A stretch of 64,000 bases of DNA from Prevotella sp. (GTDB lineage Bacteria > Bacteroidota > Bacteroidia > Bacteroidales > Bacteroidaceae), in contig JAFZIZ010000005.1 of NCBI GenBank assembly GCA_017554145.1, positions 1 to 64,000 of the forward strand. The letters are read 5' to 3'. Numbering within the stretch: the stretch's first letter is position 1; each line of letters opens with the position of its first letter. Below, piece after piece: positions 1 through 9,950 of this stretch. The notes under the pieces are model-generated. The model did no database searches, was not told where the DNA came from, and saw nothing but the letters and a program-made list of their open reading frames with translations. Made by a program: the position numbers and the translations under genes.

Positions 1-30
1 ATCCTGAGCCAGGATCAAACTCTCCATCGT
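1..30 (-). rRNA. rrs: 16S ribosomal RNA, 5' end only
   Basis: Read on the minus strand, the first bases hold the universal bacterial 16S start, AGAGTTTGATCCTGGCTCAG, the classical 27F priming site. The mature 5' end is placed about seven bases before this motif by analogy with E. coli. The rest of the rRNA operon lies beyond the left edge, so only about 30 bases are visible. Confidence 0.95.
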
Positions 31-346
31 ATAAATTCTTTATCGTTTCCAGAATAACCCGAAATAAACCCGGGATACTCTAGGAGTAATCTGTCTCAAA
101 ACGACTGTTCCTTTTGTATCAAGTTAAAAGCACCTCTTTGTCTAATTACCCTGTAAAGGTTGCTTGCGCGACATTATATTTCTACAAGGTTGCTTGTGCG
201 ACCTTACAGGGATTGACGGTTCGTTTCTTGTTACCCAAGTACTTAAAAAGTACTCGCTTCTTGTACTACTTCTGTCTTTTATGTAATCCTTTCAAAGAAC
301 TCCTTCTCTTAGCCTCAACACGCAAAAAAATGCGCGAAAGCGGATG
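31..346 (-). other. 16S rRNA leader region
   Basis: This stretch lies between the predicted rRNA start site and the 16S 5' end and shows no convincing gene. It would form the 5' leader of the pre-rRNA. It holds a pair of 17-nt direct repeats enclosed by an inverted repeat (listed separately), which is the kind of structure expected for processing or antitermination. The 104-codon open frame on the plus strand has no recognisable protein character and runs against the rRNA, so I do not call it a gene. Confidence 0.5.
149..211. repeat. Direct repeats inside an inverted repeat in the rRNA leader
   Basis: The 17-mer AAGGTTGCTTGYGCGAC occurs at 156-172 and 186-202 with a 30-nt period and one mismatch. 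The pair is enclosed by CCCTGTAAAGGT (149-160) and ACCTTACAGGG (201-211), which are complementary apart from one bulged base. In the leader RNA this could fold into a long stem with internal hairpins. A role in 16S processing is inference. Confidence 0.6.
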
Positions 347-377
347 CAAAGGTACGAAGAATTTCCAATACTGCAAA
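347..377 (-). promoter_or_regulatory. rRNA operon promoter (Bacteroidota type)
   Basis: On the minus strand a -33 TTTG (374-377) and a -7 TACCTTTG (347-354) are separated by 19 nt, which is the canonical Bacteroidota vegetative promoter. Transcription would start near 340 and run left into the 16S gene. Confidence 0.8.
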
Positions 378-475
378 CTTTTTCAAGGAAAAATTTTATT
401 AAAAAAGAAAAGTTTTCGCATTTCATGACAAAAAGCGAAAACTTATACCTTATTATATAATATATAGAAACTTTG

Positions 476-2800
476 CTACTCGAAGATTTCTCCTATCTCG
501 TCAGTACCACCTATTGCATCCAATCCTGACTCATCATATTGGCAAGGATTATAGCCAGCAGGCAAATCAAACACTGCATTACTATTATATCCCAACTGCT
601 TATCCGCATAGACCCTCTTCATATAATAGGCCCATACAGGTAAGGCTCCTGCGGCACCTTGTCCCATACTGGTCATTGTAAAATGGATATCACGGTCCTC
701 ACCACCAACCCAACAGCCACTAACCAGAGTTGGTGTCAAACCCATAAACCACGCATCACTATTATTGTTGGTTGTACCTGTTTTTCCGCCAATAGATCCT
801 GGAATATTGTATTTGTAACGCAAACGTCCTGCAGTTCCACCCTCGACAACCGCCTTAAGCATATATAACATCTTATGAGCGCTCTCTTCACTAATAACCT
901 CATTCATACGGGGCTGGAATTCTGCTATCACATTTCCTTCATTGTCTGCTATCTTCGTCACAAACAAAGGAGCCGTACGAATACCATGATTCACAAAAGC
1001 CGTATAAGCACTCACCATCTCTCCCACTGTAATATCACACGGACCAAGACAGAGAGACATAGACGGATGTATCTCTGGATTATTAATTCCATATGCACGT
1101 AATAGCGTTACAAAGGCCTGTGGATTCAATTTACTCATCAAGTACGCAGAAATCCAGTTGTTAGATTGTTGCAGTCCCCATTTCAAAGTCACCATCTCAC
1201 CATATCTGGCACGACTACCATTACGAGGAGTCCAAGCGCGTCCACCAACAATATATGTCTCTTGTACGTTTGGTGCCAAATCACATGGTGAGAAGCCATT
1301 CTCCATTGCCAGTGAATACAGGAAAGGTTTTATAGTAGAACCCACCTGACGGCGTCCTTCCATACACATATCATAGGCAAAATGGATGAAATCCAAGCCT
1401 CCCACATAGGCTTTCACAGCACCATTCTGAGGACACATACTCATAAATCCACAACGCAAGAAAGACTTATAATAACGAATGGAATCCAATGGTGTCATGA
1501 CCGTGTCGACCTCTCCATGATAAGTGAAGACCGACATCTCTGTCTTTGTATTGAACGAACGCATGATTTCTTCCTCTGATGCACCCGACTCTTTCAACAC
1601 CCTATACCGTTCACACTGACGAACAGAACGCATAAGGATTTTATGCACCTGTTCCGCTGACAATTTTCCAGAATAAGGTGCACTCTTACGTCCACGGTTT
1701 TCCTTATCGAAAGCAGGTTGCAGATATTTCACGATATGTTCACGAACAGCCTGCTCAGCATACAATTGCATTCGAGAATCTATTGTAGTATACACCTTTA
1801 AGCCATCCGTATATACATTATAGTTATCGCCATTTCGCTTTGTGTTTTTATTACACCATCCATAAAGAGGGTCTGTTTCCCAATTGATAGAATCCTGATG
1901 ATACTTCACCATATTCCATGAAGGATAATCGGAACGCACTGGCTTTTTTGCCATCATATAGCGACGGAGGAAATCACGGAAATAGACAGCCACACCGTCC
2001 TTATGATCAGCGACGTGGAAATTCAGTTTCAATGGTTCTGCCGAATACTGTTCAAATTGTGACTCTGTCAGATAACCAGCCTTCAGCATCTGACCCAACA
2101 CCACATTACGGCGTTCCTGACTTCTGTCAAGATGGCGTACAGGATTGTAATAAGACGGATTCTTACAGAGTCCCACCAACGTAGCAGCCTCATTGACTGT
2201 CAGATCCTTTGGGTCTTTTCCGAAATAAGTATTCGATGCTGTTTTGATTCCCACAGCATTATGCAGGAAATCAAAATAGTTCAGATACATGGTGATAATC
2301 TCGTCTTTCGTATAATTACGTTCGAGTTGTACGGCAATCACCCACTCGATTGGTTTCTGCAACAAGCGTTCTGTCACACTGTGTGCTGTCCCAGAATAGA
2401 GCTGCTTCGCCAACTGTTGAGTGATAGTAGAACCACCACCCGCACTTTTCTGTCCGAAGAGACCTCTCTTAACGATGGCACGTCCTAATGCAAAGAAATC
2501 TATTCCTGAATGATCATAGAAACGGACGTCCTCCGTAGCCACCAAAGCCTGTATCAAAGAAGGAGACAATTGGGTATAATCTACCAAGATACGATTCTCT
2601 CTGTTATAGTTCCACGTACCCATGATTTTTCCATCAGCACTATAGACCTGAGTGGCATATCTATTAATCGGATTCTGCAGTTCATCAATGGGAGGCATAT
2701 ATCCAATCCATCCGTTGGAAATAGCCCAGAAAGCTAATATCGCTGTCAGGACAGAAGCGCCCAACAGTGCCCATAAAACATGTACGAATATCTTTCTCAT
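476..2800 (-). CDS. Class A penicillin-binding protein (PBP1A-like, transglycosylase/transpeptidase)
   Basis: Bifunctional peptidoglycan synthase that polymerises lipid II and cross-links stem peptides in the periplasm while anchored in the inner membrane. The protein has one N-terminal membrane segment, then a GT51 glycosyltransferase domain with the EDxxFxxHxG-type motif (ATEDVRFYDHSG) and GGSTITQQ. A transpeptidase domain follows with SxxK (STIK, about residue 487), SNN and KTGT (about residue 671). About 774 residues is normal for the family. The longest frame begins at a TTG at 2830, but that TTG is the end of a TATATTTG -7 box. The ATG at 2800 is therefore chosen, giving a roughly 20-nt leader. 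The gene is apparently monocistronic and lies immediately before the rRNA operon, in the same direction. Confidence 0.93.
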   Translation of the reverse strand: MRKIFVHVLWALLGASVLTAILAFWAISNGWIGYMPPIDELQNPINRYATQVYSADGKIMGTWNYNRENRILVDYTQLSPSLIQALVATEDVRFYDHSGIDFFALGRAIVKRGLFGQKSAGGGSTITQQLAKQLYSGTAHSVTERLLQKPIEWVIAVQLERNYTKDEIITMYLNYFDFLHNAVGIKTASNTYFGKDPKDLTVNEAATLVGLCKNPSYYNPVRHLDRSQERRNVVLGQMLKAGYLTESQFEQYSAEPLKLNFHVADHKDGVAVYFRDFLRRYMMAKKPVRSDYPSWNMVKYHQDSINWETDPLYGWCNKNTKRNGDNYNVYTDGLKVYTTIDSRMQLYAEQAVREHIVKYLQPAFDKENRGRKSAPYSGKLSAEQVHKILMRSVRQCERYRVLKESGASEEEIMRSFNTKTEMSVFTYHGEVDTVMTPLDSIRYYKSFLRCGFMSMCPQNGAVKAYVGGLDFIHFAYDMCMEGRRQVGSTIKPFLYSLAMENGFSPCDLAPNVQETYIVGGRAWTPRNGSRARYGEMVTLKWGLQQSNNWISAYLMSKLNPQAFVTLLRAYGINNPEIHPSMSLCLGPCDITVGEMVSAYTAFVNHGIRTAPLFVTKIADNEGNVIAEFQPRMNEVISEESAHKMLYMLKAVVEGGTAGRLRYKYNIPGSIGGKTGTTNNNSDAWFMGLTPTLVSGCWVGGEDRDIHFTMTSMGQGAAGALPVWAYYMKRVYADKQLGYNSNAVFDLPAGYNPCQYDESGLDAIGGTDEIGEIFE

Positions 2801-2827
2801 TCCAGAAGACTTTTGTTTTCGGCGATG

Positions 2828-2835
2828 CAAATATA
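2828..2835 (-). promoter_or_regulatory. -7 box upstream of the PBP1A-like gene
   Basis: TATATTTG on the minus strand fits the Bacteroidota TAnnTTTG -7 consensus and sits about 28 nt before the chosen ATG. No good TTTG is seen 19-20 nt upstream. The box decides the start codon, because the longer frame would begin inside it. Confidence 0.55.
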
Positions 2836-2997
2836 CTGCTTTTTATTGACATAAGGAAATTTTTGTCAGATTTTCGTTGATATACATGTCGTGTCAAATA
2901 ATTGTTAAATCCTAAAATCTTATCGAAGTTTTGGCTAATTATTCCTACAAACTCTTAAAAAATATCTATCTCATTCTTTTCTTTCAAATAATCTTTC

Positions 2998-3005
2998 TAC
3001 TTTTG
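2998..3005 (+). promoter_or_regulatory. -7 box of the efflux operon
   Basis: TACTTTTG fits TAnnTTTG and ends 27 nt before the first ATG of the TolC-like gene. The -33 element is weak. It is the only promoter-like site visible before the six-gene run to 9436. Confidence 0.6.
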
Positions 3006-3032
3006 TACCGTCAAAAGAGAACTTAAAAGAAT

Positions 3033-4388
3033 ATGAAATTATCAAAGAATATGAAAAGAAGTATTATCATGATGCTGGTTTTGGTTTCCACACTATCGGC
3101 ATCAAGTCAGAAGAAATGGTCGCTGAAAGACTGCATCGACTATGCCATGCAGAACAATATCACACTGCAACAGGCACGATTGCAGAAGCGGTCAGCCACC
3201 GAAGACAGGAAACAATCGCAAGCAGCGTTATTGCCTTCGCTTTCCGCCTCCACCAATCAGAGTGTAGGTTATCGTCCTTGGTTGTCATCAGGTATGACGA
3301 CAGTCACCAATGGTACGGTAAATACCAAAGTAAACAAGACTTATTATAACGGCACCTATGGTCTTAATGCTTCGTGGACCGTATGGAATGGTAATCAGAA
3401 CCGCAATCAAGTGAAACTCAACAAGGTTTCCGAAGAGCAAGCCGAACTGTCAATTGCCGAGACCGCTAATTCCATTCAAGAGAAGATTGCCCAACTTTAT
3501 GTACAAATCCTATACATGAACGAAGCCATCCGTGTCAACAAGGAGAGTCTGGAGACCAGTAAGAAGAATGAGGAGCGAGGCAAACAGATTCTTGAAGTCG
3601 GTAAGATGTCTAAGGCTGACCTTGCACAACTCACCGCCCAGCGGTCAGCGGATGAATATAATATTGTAGAGGCAGAAAGCAACCTCGCCAACTACAAACT
3701 CCAACTCAAGCAATTGTTGGAGATTACCAGTGATGAACCTTTCGATATTGAGATTCCCACCGCTACTGACGAGCAGGCCCTTGCAGCCATACCTTCATTG
3801 GCCAGCGTCTATGAGAAAGCCCTCACGATTCGTCCGGAGATACAGAATTCGAAACTCGATCTCCAGTCCAGCGACCTACAGATGAAGATCGCCAAAGCCG
3901 GCCACCTGCCGACACTCAGTATGACGGGCGGTTTAGGCACCAATACTGGTTCTATGAGCGGCACCAACTGGGGAAGTCAGATGAAGACCAATTTCGATGC
4001 CTCTCTCGGTGCCTCCCTGAATATCCCTATCTTTGACAACCGCAAGACGCGTACTGCTATCAACAAGGCACAGATACAGCGCGAACAGGCGTTACTTGAT
4101 ATTCAGAACCAAGAGAAGCAGCTCTACTCTACTATCGAAGGGTATTGGTTGGATGCCAACACCAACCAACAGAAGTTCATCTCTTCGTGTAGCACCGTGG
4201 AGAGCGAGCAGGCCAGCTACGACCTTCTCTCCGAACAATTCAACCTCGGACTGAAGAACATCGTGGAACTGATGACAGGCAAGGACAAACTGCTCAATGC
4301 CCAGCAAAACAAGCTGCAAAGCAAGTATATGACCATCCTCAACCAGCAATTGTTGAAGTTCTATCAAGGAGAAGAGTTGGGACTATAA
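3033..4388 (+). CDS. TolC-like outer-membrane efflux protein
   Basis: Outer-membrane channel of a tripartite efflux pump. An N-terminal signal peptide (about residues 1-26, ending SASSQ) is followed by two outer-membrane-efflux repeats rich in amphipathic coiled-coil helices, roughly residues 30-230 and 245-445. The opening WSLKDCIDYAMQNN is the usual start of OEP proteins. The length of 451 residues is typical. It is the first gene of an operon with a MacA-like adaptor and a MacB-like ABC transporter, so it very likely serves that pump. The substrate cannot be read from the sequence. A second in-frame ATG at 3051 is a possible alternative start. Confidence 0.9.
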   Translation: MKLSKNMKRSIIMMLVLVSTLSASSQKKWSLKDCIDYAMQNNITLQQARLQKRSATEDRKQSQAALLPSLSASTNQSVGYRPWLSSGMTTVTNGTVNTKVNKTYYNGTYGLNASWTVWNGNQNRNQVKLNKVSEEQAELSIAETANSIQEKIAQLYVQILYMNEAIRVNKESLETSKKNEERGKQILEVGKMSKADLAQLTAQRSADEYNIVEAESNLANYKLQLKQLLEITSDEPFDIEIPTATDEQALAAIPSLASVYEKALTIRPEIQNSKLDLQSSDLQMKIAKAGHLPTLSMTGGLGTNTGSMSGTNWGSQMKTNFDASLGASLNIPIFDNRKTRTAINKAQIQREQALLDIQNQEKQLYSTIEGYWLDANTNQQKFISSCSTVESEQASYDLLSEQFNLGLKNIVELMTGKDKLLNAQQNKLQSKYMTILNQQLLKFYQGEELGL

Positions 4389-4426
4389 AGTTTACAGTTT
4401 ACAGTTTACAGTTTAGAGTTTAGAGA
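4387..4426. repeat. Tandem AGTTTAC-type heptamers between efflux genes
   Basis: Right after the TolC-like stop codon the heptamer AGTTTAC is iterated several times, degenerating to AGTTTAG towards the next gene. It is short, directly repeated and not a hairpin. Similar iterated tracts recur elsewhere in the window, between genes and inside genes. Confidence 0.8.
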
Positions 4427-4439
4427 TAAAACAATAAAT

Positions 4440-5663
4440 ATGAAGAACAAGAAGATCTGGATTGGCGTAGGCATCATTGCCTTGATAGCCATTATTTACT
4501 TCCTGATGTCAGGCGGTAAAAAAGAAGAGAAAGTATCGTTTGAGACCGCAAAGGTTGAGAAACAGAACATCAGTACCAGTATCACCGCTACAGGTACCAT
4601 CGAGCCTGTCACCTCTGTGACGGTAGGTACTCAGGTGTCAGGTATCGTGTCAAAACTCTATGTCGACTATAACAGTGTCGTCAAGAAGGGACAGGTCATT
4701 GCCGAACTCGACAAGACCAACCTGATCAGTGAGCTCAACACGGCGAAGGCCAATTTGTCGTCTGCCCAGAGCACGCTGAACTACGAGCTTGCCAACTACA
4801 ACCGCTACAAGACCCTTTACGAGAAGGGACTGGTCAGTGCTGACGACTACGAGAATGCCAAGCTCTCCTACGACAAGGCCCGTCAGTCGGTATCCACTTC
4901 GCGTGAGAGCGTACAGAAGGCACAGACTAACCTCGGCTATGCCACCATCACCTCTCCCATCGATGGCGTAGTGCTCTCGAAGGCTGTTGAGGAAGGTCAG
5001 ACTGTTGCCGCCTCGTTCAACACCCCTGAACTGTTCACCATTGCCAAGGACCTCACCGATATGCGCGTGATTGCCAACATCGACGAGGCTGACATCGGTG
5101 GCGTAAAGGAAGGACAACGCGTCTCATTCACCGTTGATGCTTTCCCCGACGACTCGTTCGAAGGCGAGGTGACTCAGGTACGCCAGCAGGCTACTACTGA
5201 GAGCAACGTGGTGACCTACGAGGTAGTGATTTCCGCCCGCAACAATGACTTGAAACTGAAGCCCGGTCTAACCGCCAACGTCACCATTTATACATTGGAG
5301 AAGAACGGTGTGATGGCTGTTCCCTCAAAGGCTCTGCGCTTTATTCCCAATGAAGTACTGCTCACCAAGAGCCAGCACATCGAGGACTGCGATGGTGATC
5401 ATAAGGTATGGACGATGGAGGGTAATACCTTCAAGGCCCACAAAGTTGAAATTGGAACCACCAACGGCGTGTTGACTGAAATTGTTAGCGGTATCAAGGA
5501 AGGCACAGAGGTTTTGGTAGACTTCACCATCTCCGGCGGCATGAGTGAAGCCAGCGGTGAACAGCAGGCCAGCAACCCCTTCATGCCACGTCCGCGTAAT
5601 AATAACAGAAGCAACAATAACAAGAGCGGTCAGAGTGGCAACGCTGCTCCCCCAAGACAATAA
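4440..5663 (+). CDS. macA: MacA-like periplasmic adaptor (HlyD/RND-MFP family)
   Basis: Membrane-fusion protein linking the MacB ABC transporter to the outer-membrane channel. It has one N-terminal membrane anchor (residues 6-23), a split lipoyl domain (VGTQVSGIV early, TSPIDGVVLSKAVEEGQ after the hairpin), a coiled-coil hairpin at about residues 95-165, and a beta-barrel/MP domain. The C-terminal tail is low-complexity and rich in Asn, Ser and Arg, from about residue 375. The 407-residue length and the position directly before the MacB ATPase (6-nt gap) support the assignment. It has no lipobox, so it is held by its transmembrane helix. Confidence 0.9.
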   Translation: MKNKKIWIGVGIIALIAIIYFLMSGGKKEEKVSFETAKVEKQNISTSITATGTIEPVTSVTVGTQVSGIVSKLYVDYNSVVKKGQVIAELDKTNLISELNTAKANLSSAQSTLNYELANYNRYKTLYEKGLVSADDYENAKLSYDKARQSVSTSRESVQKAQTNLGYATITSPIDGVVLSKAVEEGQTVAASFNTPELFTIAKDLTDMRVIANIDEADIGGVKEGQRVSFTVDAFPDDSFEGEVTQVRQQATTESNVVTYEVVISARNNDLKLKPGLTANVTIYTLEKNGVMAVPSKALRFIPNEVLLTKSQHIEDCDGDHKVWTMEGNTFKAHKVEIGTTNGVLTEIVSGIKEGTEVLVDFTISGGMSEASGEQQASNPFMPRPRNNNRSNNNKSGQSGNAAPPRQ

Positions 5664-5669
5664 GAGGCT

Positions 5670-6425
5670 ATGGAAGAAGACAACAAGAAAGTCGTCATCG
5701 AGTTGCAGAACGTGAAGCGCTACTTCCAGGTGGGTAGCGAGACCGTGAAGGCTCTGCGCGGCGTCTCGTTCAAGATTTACGAGGGCGAGTTCGTCACCAT
5801 TCAGGGTACTTCCGGTTCCGGCAAATCGACACTGCTCAACCAGTTGGGCTGTCTCGACACCCCCACCTCGGGCGAGTACTTCCTCGATGGTGTGCCCGTG
5901 CGCACCATGTCAAAGACGCAGCGTGCCCACCTGCGCAACCAGAAGATTGGTTTTGTGTTCCAGAACTACAACCTGCTTGCGAAGACCACCGCTGTAGAGA
6001 ACGTGGAACTGCCGCTGATGTACAACAACAAATATGATGCGAAGCAGCGCCGTGAGGCCGCCGTCAAAGCCTTGCAGGCGGTAGGACTGGGCGACCGTTT
6101 GGAACATAAGTCCAACCAGATGTCCGGCGGACAGATGCAACGTGTGGCCATTGCCCGTGCACTGGTGAACGAGCCTGCCGTATTGCTCGCCGACGAGGCC
6201 ACCGGTAACCTCGACACCCGCACGTCGTTCGAGATGCTGGTGCTCTTCCAGGAACTCTACAAACAGGGACACACCATCATCTTCGTGACCCACAACCCCG
6301 AAATTGCCGAATATTCGAGCCGTAATATCTACTTGCGCGACGGTAAGATTCGCGAGGACACCATCAATACGAATATCAAGTCGGCAGCAGAGGCGCTTGC
6401 CAACTTGCCTAAACAAGACGATTAA
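5670..6425 (+). CDS. MacB-type ABC transporter ATP-binding protein
   Basis: ATPase subunit of the MacB/LolD-type (type VII) ABC family. Walker A GTSGSGKST is at residues 46-54, the signature MSGGQMQRVAIARAL at about 151-165, and Walker B VLLADEATGNLD at about 171-182, followed by the switch-His region FVTHNPE. At 251 residues it is a stand-alone NBD. The permease is a separate gene four bases downstream, whereas E. coli MacB is a fusion. GC-rich, C-ending codons are used here, as in the rest of this operon. Confidence 0.93.
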   Translation: MEEDNKKVVIELQNVKRYFQVGSETVKALRGVSFKIYEGEFVTIQGTSGSGKSTLLNQLGCLDTPTSGEYFLDGVPVRTMSKTQRAHLRNQKIGFVFQNYNLLAKTTAVENVELPLMYNNKYDAKQRREAAVKALQAVGLGDRLEHKSNQMSGGQMQRVAIARALVNEPAVLLADEATGNLDTRTSFEMLVLFQELYKQGHTIIFVTHNPEIAEYSSRNIYLRDGKIREDTINTNIKSAAEALANLPKQDD

Positions 6426-6429
6426 TGAT

Positions 6430-7639
<1,210 letters not shown>

Positions 7640-7647
<8 letters not shown>

Positions 7648-8710
7648 GCGCCTGAAGATATTCCTGCATATCGCCTTCTGGACGTATATGTTCCTCTCGC
7701 CACTGGCTTACACGCGAGGGATGGGCATGCTGGCATATCTCGTGAACTGTGTGTCGCCGCTGCTGACGATGGTGGTGTTCTACGCTGACTATCACTGGCT
7801 GACCTACAAATACTTCGTGGCAGGCAAACAGCGCTACTTCCTGATGATCAATGCGGTGATGGTGGTGAGCCTCGGTCTGGCGACCCACTACTGGATGGAT
7901 TATGCACAGGTGCTGTTTCAGCCCGACCCGGCACTGCGCATGGAATTCTCGACTTTGGAGAACGTGCTCTACACCCTGCGCGACATCATCAACCTCATCA
8001 TCTTCGCCACCGCCGCCACCTGCATCTCACTGTCACAACAATGGTATTGGGCGGATCAGGCGCGCAACCGTGCCGAGGCAGCGCGCACCGATGCCGAACT
8101 GAGCAACCTGCGCAACCAAATCAACCCGCACTTCCTGCTCAACACGTTGAACAATATCTATGCGCTCACCGCCTTCGATGCCCCTAAGGCACAATCTGCC
8201 ATTCAGGAGCTCTCGAAGATGATGCGCCACATCCTCTACGACTACCAGCAGCCTACCGTGTCGCTACAGGATGAGATGGAATTTCTGAAGAACTATGTCC
8301 GTTTGATGAAGATACGTCTGCCCGAAAGCGTCGAGATTGTCTTCGAACCGCACGTCACGCAGCCCAACGTCTCCATCGCCCCGATGATCTTCATCTCGCT
8401 CGTGGAGAATGCCTTCAAGCACGGCGTCAGCCCCACGGAGCCCTCGTTCATCCATATCTCCATCTTCGCCGACGAGCAGAACATCATCTGCGACATCCGA
8501 AACTCCAACCATCCCAAGTCCGCCACCGACGACAGTGGCCACGGCATCGGACTGCGACAGGTTGAGCGCCGACTGGAACTCGCCTATTTCGAGCACTACA
8601 CGTGGACCAAGGGAGTCTCCGCCGACGGCAAGGAATACCACTCACGCATCCATATCACCGGATGGAAGGAAGCGAACAAGAATCTGAAAAAAGAAAACGC
8701 TAATCAATAA
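7640..8710 (+). CDS. LytS/YehU-type sensor histidine kinase
   Basis: Membrane sensor kinase of the His_kinase (PF06580) class. About four transmembrane helices occupy residues 7-135, followed by a short coiled segment. The phosphoacceptor motif is NQINPHFLLNTLNN, with the His at residue 164, and an ATPase domain with GHGIGLRQVERRL comes near the end. It is translationally coupled to the MacB permease and followed by a LytTR regulator. This efflux-plus-LytS/LytTR arrangement is common in Bacteroidota. The likely role is sensing envelope stress and controlling this operon, which is an inference. Confidence 0.92.
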
Positions 8711-8725
8711 ATACTAAACTGATAT

Positions 8726-9436
8726 ATGACTTTAAAATGTGCTATTATCGACGATGAGCCTTTGGCAGCAGGACTGCTCAAGAGCTATGCAGAGAAGACA
8801 CCCTTTCTCGAACTCACTGGCACCTACGGTAGCGCCGTCGAGGCGATGAAGGAACTCAGGGCCAACCCCGCCCACCTCATCTTCCTCGACATTCAGATGC
8901 CCGAGCTCTCCGGCATTGAATTCGCCAAAATACTGCCACCCGAGACCAAAATCGTGTTCACCACCGCCTTCCAGCAGTATGCCATCGAGAGCTATGAAGT
9001 GAATGCCCTCGACTATCTGCTCAAGCCCATCAGCTACGAGGACTTCCTCCGCGTCGCCAACAAGGCCCTCGACAGCATCTTCACCCGACAGAAGCAGGAA
9101 GCCTACTCGCGCGACCGCTTCATGTTCGTGAAGAGCGACTACAAGCTGCTGCGCGTCGACCTCGATGACATCCTCTACATCGAGGGTCTCAAGGACTACA
9201 TACGCATCACGCTTAATGACGGCACCAAGATTCTCAGTCTCATGAACATGAGGAAACTCGACGACTATCTGCCCCACCCCGAATTCATGCGCACCCACCG
9301 CAGTTACATTGTCCACATGACGAAGGCGCAGACCATCGACCGTTTCCGCATCGTCATCGGCGAAGACTACATTCCTATCTCCGACAGTTACAAGGAGCCC
9401 GTCCAGCAGTATTTCGACGACCACACGCTGGTGTGA
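8726..9436 (+). CDS. LytTR-family response regulator
   Basis: Cognate regulator for the preceding kinase. The receiver domain has D9/D10, phosphoacceptor D55 (LIFLDIQMPELSG) and the Lys in LLKPIS at about 105. The C-terminal LytTR DNA-binding domain (about residues 135-235) opens with MFVKSDYKLLRVDLDDILYI. The 236-residue length is typical. It lies 15 nt after the kinase and is closed by a strong hairpin terminator. No LytTR direct-repeat operator was confidently seen upstream of the operon. Confidence 0.94.
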   Translation: MTLKCAIIDDEPLAAGLLKSYAEKTPFLELTGTYGSAVEAMKELRANPAHLIFLDIQMPELSGIEFAKILPPETKIVFTTAFQQYAIESYEVNALDYLLKPISYEDFLRVANKALDSIFTRQKQEAYSRDRFMFVKSDYKLLRVDLDDILYIEGLKDYIRITLNDGTKILSLMNMRKLDDYLPHPEFMRTHRSYIVHMTKAQTIDRFRIVIGEDYIPISDSYKEPVQQYFDDHTLV

Positions 9437-9453
9437 ATGAAGAATTGAAGTAA

Positions 9454-9478
9454 AAAGGCATCCGATTTGGATGCCTTT
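9454..9478 (+). terminator. Terminator of the efflux/LytTR operon
   Basis: A perfect 10-bp stem AAAGGCATCC/GGATGCCTTT with a 5-nt loop follows the LytTR gene and is flanked by A-rich and T-rich sequence. It could work for both converging operons. Confidence 0.85.
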
Positions 9479-9513
9479 AACTTTTAACTATTATCTATCA
9501 ACTATTAACTGGT

Positions 9514-9918
9514 TTAATGGTCGTCGCCACCCACGCTGGGGTCAGTGCCGTTATTGTCGCCGCCGCTAGGGGTATCCCCGCCACTGCTTGGGTCGGGTGT
9601 CGGGTCGGGAGTAGGCGCAGGATTGTCGCTATCGTCATCACTCGCCTTCGCCCAAACGAGGCTGGCAGCCTTGATGGCGCCTCTTCTGCCGTGTACAGTT
9701 CCTTGTCCATGTCGGGGAAGTCCTCCTCGAGGGGCATGTCGAACACGGATCTTGTCTGTATAGGCTTGACACTCTCAATGAGCATAGTTATCAATTCCAG
9801 CTTCTGGCTGTCGTCCATGTCCTGCACCATCTTACGATAGTTGCTCATCGGGTGCACAGTACGCCGTCTCTGCCGTAGTGAGCAGGAGGGCAAAAGTAAA
9901 GAGTAGCTTTTTCTTCAT
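9514..9918 (-). pseudogene. Small secreted protein gene broken by two apparent frameshifts
   Basis: Three overlapping minus-strand frames join into one sensible small protein. Frame A starts at ATG 9918 with a clear signal peptide (MKKKLLFTFALLLTTAETAY) and stops at 9832. Frame B continues with MSNYRKMVQDMDDSQKLEL and goes on to ELYTAEE. Frame C then gives AIKAASLVWAKASDDD and a low-complexity Asp/Pro/Ser/Gly tail ending GGDDH. One extra G in the GAGGCGCC stretch would rejoin B to C, and a single-base change near 9850-9880 would rejoin A to B. Whether this is real decay or indel error in the sequence cannot be told here. It lies 32 nt after the glucanotransferase gene, in the same direction. 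No known family is recognised. Confidence 0.55.
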
Positions 9919-9950
9919 CGTTTATTGTTTATTGTTTCCCGTTTATTGTA
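9919..9950. repeat. Iterated TTTATTG tract
   Basis: The short spacer between the glucanotransferase stop and the small secreted-protein gene is made almost wholly of repeated TTTATTGT-like units. It resembles the other iterated spacers of this window. Confidence 0.6.

Noticed and set aside
149..211. CRISPR-like array in the rRNA leader
   Set aside because: There are only two imperfect copies and a single 13-nt spacer, no cas genes, and the location is inside an rRNA leader.
114..428. A 104-codon plus-strand frame beside the 16S gene
   Set aside because: It lies over the rRNA leader and promoter on the opposite strand, has biased composition and no protein family character.
8732..9424. A 230-codon minus-strand frame opposite the LytTR gene
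   Set aside because: It is an exact shadow of the response-regulator gene, Val/Glu/Asp-rich from reverse reading of its codons.
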